Source of the DNA: Adiantum capillus-veneris
Lineage: Eukaryota > Streptophyta > Polypodiopsida > Polypodiales > Pteridaceae
NCBI GenBank assembly: GCA_014529385.2
Contig: CM043970.1
Coordinates: forward strand, 42,330,779 to 42,394,778
Length of the DNA stretch: 64,000 nucleotides
Direction: 5' to 3'
Shown here: in pieces, positions 55,446-64,000 of the stretch
Position numbering within the stretch: the first letter of the stretch is position 1
How the letters are laid out: each line of letters starts with the position of its first letter
Position numbers and translations under genes: made by a program
The notes under the pieces: generated by a model
Seen by the model: only the letters and a program-made list of their open reading frames with translations
What the model was told of the DNA's origin: nothing
Database searches by the model: none

Positions 55446-57790
55446 ATGGAGATTCCCCATGGATAGAAAGTGATGCAAAGAAAACATATGGGATTCGTTT
55501 ATGACGGGGTTAACTTGAAATTTACGTCGAGACAAAACCTTAAACTTTCAAGAGACTCATTGTTTTCTTAAGGTCTTGTTTGAGTAGACATTAAAAGGAA
55601 ATAAGAACTAAGGGATTATAACTCAAGGAGCTCACTCTAAATTTCAACTAGGATTAAAAACTTTACCAAGAAGATTTGACGTGGATAGGCCTAGCATAAC
55701 ATAGATGATTTAAGTGTGAACTTTGTCTTACATGTTTGAAAAAATGTTGATGCAGGTGTTCATCTGTGGGATGCAACGAGAGATGGTCTTTTTTGGCTAG
55801 GTCTAAGAACCGTATGTTTTGAGCTCGGGTTCATTCACTGCCCTAGAAATGGGATTGAAGGAGGGTGAGTTTCAACCAGGTGGTGAGACCCACAGATGCA
55901 TTTGGAAATCAGCCTACTCTGGGTAGCCGACGGGAAAAGGAGGAAGGAAAATGGATCCATGAAGGGATCAGTATAAGGGAGGAGGATGTGATTTAATTAA
56001 GTAACTCTTCTAATTGTTTGGTAAAAAGGAATCTTGAAAAGGCTAGGAACCTAAATGGGCTATTCCGCAACTGTCCACATCAGTCGGACCTTTGCTCTGC
56101 TTCTCGGATTATTGATTTAAAAAGAATATAGAATAGATTATTTTTGTAAGCCTTGCTCACATAAGATAAAGAAAAATAAGAATTGGAAATTGTGTCAAGG
56201 TGCCGCCTCCACACGTGACGGAGGAGACATGATACCCAAGTCTCCAGACGAGGACAGGGATATGCCTGGAGGAGTATATGCCTGGAGGCTTCGCTCATAG
56301 GAGAAACTTACACAGCCAAAATAGCAGAAAAACAGTGAGGAATTTGACAAAATGGACAGCGCCATCACGTCCGAAACGGCCCAAAAGCCCAGTCTACAAT
56401 GTCAAAGTGCTCAAATCCGACCTTGAATGAGCAGTTTATGACCAAAACAGGCTCCAAAAACAGCAAAAACTCACTTGCGGCTATTCTTCCTCTTCTCTCC
56501 ACGTTTTTTTTTGTCTTCTCTCAGGTTTTTTGGTTCCCATACTTAGCTTTATTACTTGGGCACCCTTGGCCTTTTAGTTGACCTCAAACGAACCCCGAAC
56601 ATGCCAAAAAGTGGCCTCATAGTGCATAGTTGTCACCCTGTTGCATTCATCCGCACACATGACACTCAACTTTTTCCAATAATGCATCCCGCCACCACGT
56701 GAAGTGGCCCCAAAAGATGGTCCTCATGATGACTTTTTGCATAATTCATCACAAAAAAACACTCACGTTGGAGAGGGAGAATGGGGGAACACTCCCAACA
56801 CCAACAAAAGGGCCTCTATATAGCTCAGGGTTTTCACAGCACCCCTATCCTCTCAGAAAACACCTTCAAAGAAACACTTAACACTAGTAGACCACCATCT
56901 GTTCAATTTCTATTGCTCACACACACCACAAACCACCACCCAAGATACACCTGCTACCACTGCCTGTCTCCACCCTTACACACGCACACAGCCACTCAAT
57001 CTCACTCTCTCACTCAAAACACCGTCGGTCCAGGGGGGCACACACTCCCACACATCTAGCACCAAGGAGAAACATGAAAGCAGGAGAAAGAGAAGGGGGA
57101 AAGGGTAAAGAACAGCACAGGAGGTAACTGTGGCTTGATTGCACTTCAAAAAACATATACACGGGCTTGCACTGCCATCACCATGGCCATTTTGAAGCAA
57201 AAGTTACAAAGGGGTTAGCTTGCTAGAGAACTCCACTTTGCAGGCTTCAAATGACACCCAAAATCCAAGAAAAAAGCCCTTAATTTGATTCAATTTTGAC
57301 TTTTATAGGGGGGGGCTTTAATTTGGGAATGTACAATTTAATTGGTCCACTTGGCACCTTGAATTGGTATTTTTGGGAAAAAGGGCACCGCCTTGCTCTA
57401 TCTCACTCTTTGCACTTGGGGGGGCATTAGCAATGTCGCTATTTCCCCCTAGCCTTTCATTTTTTTATTTTTTATCTTTCCTCTTTTACCCCCTTTAGGC
57501 TTAACCTTATATTGCTCAATTAGCTTGACTTTGACTCTCTCTCTCTCTATCCGACTCCTTCTTGGCTCCTTTTTGGCCTCGGCTTCCACCTTTGCTTTGT
57601 CCGGACATTGGAATGGCCATTGCTCTTTTGCCTTTATTTCTACCCGGTCAGCCTTGGGAAGGCCCCCTTGGCTCGGTTTTCTATAATACCCGGCAGCCCT
57701 CCTAGGGCTTCCTCCCCCTCCTGCTCACTGCCCTCTACTGCCTTCCCACGTCGTGGGACTCCTCCCCTAGCCTTGCAATAGCAATGTCGC
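55446..57790. other. Spacer, nothing recognised
   Basis: A TATATGCCTGGAGGA word is doubled near 56260-56290. A CTCTATATAGCTC TATA-like site lies near 56813, followed by CA-rich sequence to about 57050, which could be an unrecognised promoter or LTR piece. G runs occur at 57310 and 57420. No coding frame is supported. Confidence 0.4.
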
Positions 57791-57899
57791 TATTGGGTGG
57801 GGGAGCTCCCTTTAAAAACTAGGGCCTTTTGGCCACGGGAACAACTCCCAGTCGGGCAGCCATGTCATCACTGGCCATCTCACACAGCAGTAGACACAG

Positions 57900-58600
57900 A
57901 TGGAGGCTCCAGCTCCACCACAGAGGGACTCATCCAAAGCCCCCTCGCCCGACCCCACTGAGCCCACCATTCCACTTGCTCTTTTGCTAACATAGCAAGC
58001 GAGCCTAGCCACAGAGGTAGAGCGCTTGGAGGCGACTTCTGTCATCTGCAAGATTCTCGACACCCGACCTAGCAGAGGAGAGCTGCGTGACCTTCTCCAG
58101 GCCCGCCTTATCACAGAGGTGGGCAAGATCTTGGGCGTGCAGATACTCGGACAACGTTACTATCAGATCGAGTTTGAGACCTCCGAGATGGCGTCCAAGG
58201 TCATCACCATGAGTCCACTGACCATCCGAGCAGCACGAGCCCACTTTCAACAGTGGAGACATAGTTTCGACCCTGCTTTGGATGTTCTAGTAGAGGAGGC
58301 AGACATCCCCACTTTCAATAGTGGAGACATAGTTTCCGGGTTTGCGGGTTTGCCGATCCTTTTGTCTAGGATCGGCTCAGCCATTGGGACTATCCTGGAG
58401 ACACCTCGCATGGCAGCCTCAGTAGCTACCAAGGCGGCTGGCATTCCCTCAGTTCGCGTTTTGGTCAGAGACACTCCCGAAGGTTATTCTTCTGCCTCGT
58501 GTGAGTGGGGGTTGGTTTAGACAGAGTGTGGAGTATTCAGGCCTCCCGAACTAGTGCTTCATTTGTTGACAGATGGGCCATCTAGCAAAGGCTTGTCCAC
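57900..58600 (+). pseudogene. LINE ORF1: DUF4283-like RNA-binding domain and zinc knuckle
   Basis: The ATG at 57900 opens a Pro-rich N-terminus, with one TAG near 57990, then VERLEATSVICKIL. The nucleic-acid-binding domain shows YYQIEFETSEMASKVITMSP, RAHFQQWRHSFDPALDVL and GLPILLSRIGSAIGTILETP. A 68-bp direct duplication (the ACTTTCAA-starting copies at 58243 and 58311) disturbs the middle. After a frame change, C-F-I-C-(stop)-Q-M-G-H-L-A-K-A-C near 58555-58596 is the CCHC knuckle. ORF1 proteins coat LINE RNA. Confidence 0.8.
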
Positions 58601-58993
58601 GGAGGAGGCCTCGACCTACACCATAGCCTCAGCCCCAGCCTGCAAGGGTTGGCCAGCAGACACAGACAGAGACATAGTGCACACATGCAGAGCCACCCTC
58701 TGAGCTTGGGGTTCCAGCGGAGGAGGGATGACAGCAGGTCCGTGGTCGACGATGATAGGGGCCACAGCGACAACCTGGCACTCAGAGTGGTCCTCAGGCG
58801 CCTACTCAACAGCAGTGGGTTCCCACGGGGAACCGGTTTGGTCCTCTTGAGCAGGATGAGGTCCCTGCTCCAGCCCCCACCCCAGCTTCACCCTTGACAG
58901 CCCCTCCCCCTCCAGAGTTCTCCCCCTCTTCCTCATCCTCCCGCCCGCCTCTTCCTCCCGCCCCTCTACCTCTACCCTCCCCCTTGCTCCTTC

Positions 58994-59040
<47 letters not shown>

Positions 59041-59753
59041 CGCTTCAGTTCCAAAGTCATCCCAGGGGGCAGGGCCTTCTCTGGCTGCTGGCGAGAGAGG
59101 CACAACCTTTCTTGCGGCCCCCTCTACAGGTGCAGACGTCCCCCCTTGGAGATATCCCTCGAGGTCTGACGAGCATTGACATCTAACGCCGGTGGGATTT
59201 CTTCGACTATGAATTCACTTGTTTTCTCGGTGACCCCTCAGCAGACCATGAGGAAGCCTGCTTCAGGGTCCATGTTCTGTTCCTTGCAGCTAGGGGGACA
59301 GAGGCCTTTGACTCAGCAGTTGGCTTCTCCTTTCCCCTATGTGGCAGGGACCAGATAGAGTGGACTCTCGACTCAGTGTTGGGATGGTTGCACACACAAG
59401 TCCTAGAGTTCTCTCACCACATGGGAGAACTAGGAGTTACAGACATGCTTCAGACTCTGTGGCCATTGGCCAAGTTTGCGGTTGACACCTCTAGATTCAG
59501 CAGGATGTAGACACATTGTGGTTTACTTCTTTGCCGATACACAATGCTTGCCATGCTATGTATACATTCATGAGGACTCCTAGACAGAGGAGGTTTCTTT
59601 ACGTACGGCTCGCTCTGCTTGGGCTTGGGCCAAGCACTCGATGCAGTCACGCCTATCTAGAGGACGTTCGGATGCGGATTACTCCCCATCCAAGCCAGCC
59701 TCGAAGATAGCCCGTCTAGCTGCTGCGGAAGCATCTATTCTCTCTCGCTCCCT
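58601..59753 (+). other. Pro/Ser-rich ORF1 tail and inter-ORF region
   Basis: A low-complexity C-terminal part of ORF1 with many Pro codons and a run of 43 C (58995-59037), then CT-rich sequence. Frames shift several times. After 59170 there is a diverged segment with Trp and Cys codons but no recognisable domain, up to the ORF2 start. Confidence 0.6.
58995..59037. repeat. Run of 43 C
   Basis: An uninterrupted poly-C run inside a proline-coding stretch. Its length makes it a likely site of sequencing or assembly error. Confidence 0.9.
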
Positions 59754-60984
59754 ATGAGGATCGTCTCATGGAACGTGCAGGGACTAGGTGGGCCCCAATT
59801 TCAACGTCAGCGGGGCTAACTGTGTCAGGAGCTTCAGTGTTGCCTTGTGGGAGGAGAGATTGATCTCCTTATGCTTCAAGAGAACCATCTGTGTGAGAGC
59901 CGCATTAGACGTTGTGGTTAGCTCTTGCGTGGACGATATGACACTTTTTCGTCAGCTGCTTTTGGACCTGGAGGCATCCAAGGTGGGGTATGTATGACTA
60001 TTGCGGACTCTTTGTAGCAGGCCATTGTGGGCAGAGTAATTATTGTGCCACGCAAGGCTCAGTGGATTACTATGCAGGTTCAGGGTTTCCTGGTGGGCTT
60101 CCTGAACATCTATGCGCCCAATGTGGTGAGTGCTCGAGCAGAGTGTTGGTCACAGATAGTTGAGTCTCCGCAGGCAAAACACTAGTGCATAGGAGGGGAC
60201 TTCAACATGTTGGAGGACCCTTCTGAGAGGATTGGTGGTAGCCATGCTACTATGCATGGAGTTGAGCTGGCAGCCTGGGAGAGGTTTTGTATGACTCTGA
60301 GGGTCTCAGATGTTTGGCAGCACTCTGGTTTTGTGAGGCTGGGGGACAGCCTTGCCTTCTCTCGTTCGGACCGCAGAGTGGGAGGAGTGAATCTATCGTG
60401 GATAGATCGCTTCTACACTAGTGACCATTTCAGTGACTTGGGAGGGACAGTGGGAATTCTGGTAGGGACTTCCTTCTCGGACCATGCACCAGTGATCCTC
60501 ACATTGGCAGACAGGCAGAGGAGTGGGAGCACGATGCTTCGCATCCCAGAGAGGGTCTTGTTGGACTCAGCACTCAGAGAGCGGGTAGAGGCTCTCTGCA
60601 CAGAGAGCTTAGACAGGCAGGATTCTCCTGCTGACAGAGTGGCCTCAGGCCTAGCTCAGATTAGCCGTCTTTTTCTCCAGGAGTCTCTGGCTCGCCGGGC
60701 TGTAGCGAGAGAGGAGGAGCGGCGTCTCAGACAGGGCATTTCTTCGCTACAGCGGATGCAGGAGCAACATCCAGACAGTCCTTGGTTGGAGGAGCAGCTA
60801 CAGTAAGCTCGCCAGGAGCTTGTTAGCACAGAGGAGAGGCGACATGAGTTTGCTTTCCACCGACAGGCAGCTCAGTGGACCGAGGTGGGCGACAGAGTGA
60901 TGGGTGCTTTCTTTGAGACTGTGGGACCTCGGCATCCGCATGCCAAGGTCAGTCAATTGAGGAGGCCCGACGGGTCAGTTGCTT
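59754..60984 (+). pseudogene. LINE ORF2 endonuclease and linker
   Basis: The ATG at 59754 starts MRIVSWNVQGLGG, the APE-endonuclease N-terminal motif. LLMLQENHL carries the metal-binding Glu. NIYAPN, GGDFNMLEDPSERIGG, RVGGVNLSWIDRFY and SFSDHAPVILTL complete the fold, so all key residues are visible. Four in-frame stops (59817, 59917, 59998, 60183, approximate) break it. A helical linker with LARRAVAREEERRLRQG continues to GDRVMGAFFETV and QLRRPDGSV, the pre-RT region. The start is chosen because motif and ATG coincide. Confidence 0.9.
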
Positions 60985-62354
60985 TTGAGTCGAGGATATG
61001 CGTGCAGTTGCTACTGACTTTTACCGTGAGTTACTGTCTGCAGAGCCCCAATCAGAGCGTCAGGATGCATGCAGGGAGCAGGTTTGGGCACAAATGCCTT
61101 GTCTTATGACTGAGGAGATGTGTCAGAGGCTTGAGCTACCACTTCAGCTTGAGGAGCTGCACACGGCTCTTAGGGCCCTCCCCCGTGGTAGTTATCCAGG
61201 TGAGGATGGGCTGACTCCCAGTGTTTTCTTGGAGTACTGGGACCTGCTTGTCCCAGATCTCTGTAGTGATTTTCAGTACATTTTGCACACAGGAGTGATG
61301 CTTGACAGCATGAGTGAGGGCCTGATCTACCTCATTCCCAAGGAGCGTGGCTCCTTGGATGAGATTCGATAGTGGCGCCCTATCACCATCCTCAACTCAG
61401 CCTACAAAATTCTTGCCAAGGCTCTGAGTTTGAGGATTCAGCCACTTCTAGAGAGCCTTATACATGAGACTCGGATAGGTTTTGTCAAGGAACGCAATAT
61501 CCTTGACAACATCTTTACTTTTTGGGAAGCTTCTGCCCAGGCACAGCTCCGTGGTGAGGACCTAGTGATTCTTCTTCTCCATTTTGAGAAGGCATACGAC
61601 AGAGTTGACTGGGACTTTCTAGAGGGCACTCTACGTAGGATGGGCTTCTCAGATGCTTGGATCAGAGGGGTGTCAACTTTGTACAGACATGCTCACAGCC
61701 AGATACTTTTGGCAGGAGGTAGAGGTGATCGCTTCATGCTCACACGTTTGGTCAGACAGGGCTGTCCTCTTGCCCCCTTCCTCTTTTTGTTCTATGCGGA
61801 GGCGATGAGCAGGTTTTTGGTGTCGCAGCAGGTTGGTCTACGGGGCTTAGCACTCCCTATTCGGGGAGATGAGCTTCTGGATGTTGAGTTTTGCCGACGA
61901 CTCAGCCTTGTACTTACATGGCTAGGAGGCCAACCTTCACAGGTGTGAGCAGGCTCTGGAGACCTTCTGTTGTGCATCGGGCACATTGATCAACTTTAGA
62001 AAGACAGTGGCTTTCTCGGTTGGTAGTGCTCCTATACCCGATTGGATGCCAGGAGAGGGTTTTAGATGGATTCCCCCAGGGACTGCCTTTCCGTACTTGG
62101 GTTGTCAGGTTGGTTTGGACTTGTCTCCCGAGCAGCAGATTTCTCCCCTTCTCCTGTCTATCAGGAGAAAGTTGTTACATTGGAGCTCAGCACGACTTTC
62201 TTTGGTTGGAAGAGTAGTAGTGGCCAACCAGGTGTTGTTGGAAACTATGTGGTACATCACTTCTTGTTGGATCTTCTCCAGTTCTTGTATCAGCCAAGTA
62301 GAGAGGCTGATCAGGAACTTCCTTTGGTCAGGACATGACACTCAGATAGCCTGA
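60985..62354 (+). pseudogene. LINE ORF2 reverse transcriptase
   Basis: After a frameshift near 60985: DFYRELLSAEP, ALPRGSYPGEDGLTPSVFLE and GLIYLIPKERGSLDEIR. A TAG at 61370 follows, then WRPITILNSAYKILAKAL, IGFVKERNILDN, LLLHFEKAYDRVDWDFLEG (the first catalytic Asp of LDFEKAYD is now His), and LTRLVRQGCPLAPFLF. The FADD box is read at 61890-61901 after a one-base frame change, followed by SALYLHG. The frame 61986-62354 has TLINFRKTVAFSVG, WIPPGTAFPYLGCQVGLDL and LSLVGRVVVANQVLL, the thumb and C-terminal RT segments. Confidence 0.92.
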
Positions 62355-64000
62355 GCCAAAGTGGCTTGGCAAGTCATCACTCTTCCTTGTTCACAGGGAG
62401 GGCTTGGGATCATTGACCCAGCACAACAGAGCAGAGCCCTTCTTGGGAAGTTCATCGTCAAAGGGAATTCTTCCAAGTGAGGAGCCCTGGAAGGAGTTCT
62501 TGCTACAACGGCTTCGTGCTAGGGTGCATCAGGCAGGAGGCCCCTGGCAACCTTCGACCAGATGGATCTTCACAAAGGTGCGCAGAGTTGGTTTGAGCAA
62601 GAGACTGGAGGACTTCTTCGTTGTAAGTCTGCTTCGCTCTTGGGAGCTCTTGCGGCGAGGCCTGGAGCAGAGACAGCCTACTTGCACAGAGGAGCGCCTA
62701 CGGCAGCCCCTTGTCTAGAACCCCATGGTTAGCACTCGAAGAGGCCCCTTGGTTGGTAGTCGGCATCATGTTTCCTAAGGTCCCATGGCAGCGGGTCCAG
62801 CGCGCTCTTTAGGTGATTGGTTAGAGTTCACAGGCTTGTCAGAGGATGTGCAGGGTTTCCAGCTACAGCGCATGAGAGGGGTGCAGAGCATGTCCTAGGA
62901 CATCTCAGAGGCAGTTCCAGCTGAGTGGCTCACGCCTCTCGAGCCAGTAGCACCCAGGTGGATGAGAGCCTTCACACGACGGGAGGTTCTCATCTCCGTC
63001 AGGGCCTGCTCAGAGACTATTCCCTCCCTCTTCTTCGAGCTTCAGGGTAGGGGACACCTACATCGAGTTGCAGTAGAGACCCCGCAGGTGGCAGAGTGTT
63101 GTTTTCAGAGGATCCGAGTAGTGGGCATCCTTAGGAGGACTTGTGTCATAGATCCTGACCCAGCAGCTCTTGAGACTGGACACTGGAGGCTATGGGCTTG
63201 GGAGTGTTGTCCACTAGCACGAGTATAGTGGGATCCTAGTGAGTGGCTCTGGAGGGACCCCTTTTCTTCTACAGACCACCCAGGAGTCCCTTTCTTTCAG
63301 TACTCTTTTTGATTGGGACGTCATATACTAGCAGCACAGAGAGAGGCCCGCCCCGCTGTAGCACCTCATTGGCAGGAGGAGGATCTCACAGCTGAGTTCT
63401 TGGCAGCCTTCTGGGAGAGGTTGTGGGACTCCAGACAGCCGAGGCAAGTCACCTTGTTTTAGTGGTTGGTCGCACACAGAGCTACAGTAGTTGGGATCTT
63501 GCTAGTGCATAGTGGTCTCTCGGCCGCATGTGCAGCTTGTGACCATCTTGTGGGAGAGTCAGCATCACTGTCTTTGGGACTGTCCCTCGGCCCAGCAGGT
63601 GTGTCTATGAGTTCTTCGGCTGATGCCTGCTCTCTCCATGGCTCGACAGTACACTTGGGGAGCAGCGGCTTGGTCCACTCTCATGGGCCCGGCACTTCAT
63701 TTTGAGCTATCTTCCACCATCAGGATGATAGTGATGCAGGAGGGGCGACCTACACTCTAGCTTGCTCTACAAAGCTTACTCCACATGAGTGGTGCAGAGT
63801 GAGAGAGGAGTGTTGGGAGCTCATCAGTGGCCTGACACTCCGGTTCATCTGGCGGGCCCGTTGCTTCTGCATCTTTGAGGCTCGCCCTATGCCACCAGCA
63901 GAGACTGTGCCCGATTTTTGGCTAGAGCTGATCCATACTCTCAAAGGAAGGCTTGAGGGATTACAGGGCAGCTCCAACCGCATGCAGGAGTGCAGAGAGG
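62355..64000 (+). pseudogene. LINE ORF2 C-terminal region (zf-RVT-like), incomplete
   Basis: Fragments in changing frames: GLGIIDPAQQSRALLGKF-like at about 62400-62450, and RVGLSKRLEDFFVVSLLRSW at 62595-62650. 62962-63228 has VLISVRACSETIPSLFFELQ and ALETGHWRLWAWECCP. A Cys/His pattern read near 63520-63590 (C-x-x-C-D-H, then HH-CLWDCP) fits the zinc-binding end of plant LINEs. No RNase H domain was identified before the window ends. Confidence 0.6.

Larger units (their letters stand above)
57800..64000 (+). mobile_element. L1-like LINE, damaged and cut by the window edge
   Basis: Plus-strand ORF1 (DUF4283-like and CCHC) and ORF2 (APE endonuclease, RT, C-terminal Cys/His region) lie in plant L1 order. 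In-frame stops, two frameshifts in ORF2 and a 43-C run in the inter-domain region show that it is not active. The composition is GC-richer than the rest of the window. The poly-A end is beyond 64000. The 5' end is set near 57800 by the start of GC-rich coding sequence. Confidence 0.88.

Noticed and set aside
58806-59169. Frames with poly-Pro or poly-Gly
   Set aside because: They come from the 43-C run on the two strands.

Overview
This window looks like nuclear DNA from a land plant with a large, repeat-rich genome. Most of it is decayed retrotransposon sequence: Ty3/gypsy, Ty1/copia and a plant-type L1 LINE. The rest is AT-rich spacer, microsatellites, short satellites and homopolymer runs. 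I see no intact host gene, rRNA, tRNA or CRISPR. A non-seed plant such as a fern is a guess; it is not shown by the sequence.

Layout. 1-9082: a broken, possibly spliced unknown gene, low-complexity repeats, a gypsy gag scrap, a plus-strand LTR-like copy (about 5660-6755), a GC-rich island (6775-7215) and AT-rich satellite DNA. 9083-40421: a minus-strand Ty3/gypsy element (A) with LTRs of about 2 kb at 9083-11157 and 38469-40421. Its reverse transcriptase gene is split by a second minus-strand gypsy element (B, 14259-35405, 21,147 bp). B has two 915-bp LTRs, a perfect 5-bp target duplication (ATAGG), a primer-binding site and a polypurine tract.

Element B is the most unusual object here. It encodes Gag with variant zinc knuckles, a protease, RT, RNase H and integrase. 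In the same frame after integrase it has a second retropepsin-like domain. Far downstream is a long decayed coiled-coil ORF (15322-18352). A dyad-symmetric site built on GATCGCGATCG occurs nine times in B: once in each LTR, three times in the leader and four times in the 3' non-coding part. I did not see it elsewhere in the window.

40422-52300: a head-to-tail chain of truncated minus-strand elements. It comprises a 0.7-kb integrase scrap of family A, a 5'-truncated copia element (LTR 41313-42029, coding to about 45611), and a Tat-like gypsy element (T) with an extra archaeal-type RNase H and a gag gene carrying a 200-bp inverted duplication. 52300-57800: mostly featureless spacer with short tandem repeats. 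57800-64000: a plus-strand LINE with ORF1 (DUF4283-like plus CCHC), endonuclease and RT, broken by stops and frameshifts and cut by the window edge.

All coding regions are degenerate, so the window records nested and fused insertions and does not show a working gene set. The outer A LTRs differ more than the inner B LTRs by eye, which fits the nesting order.
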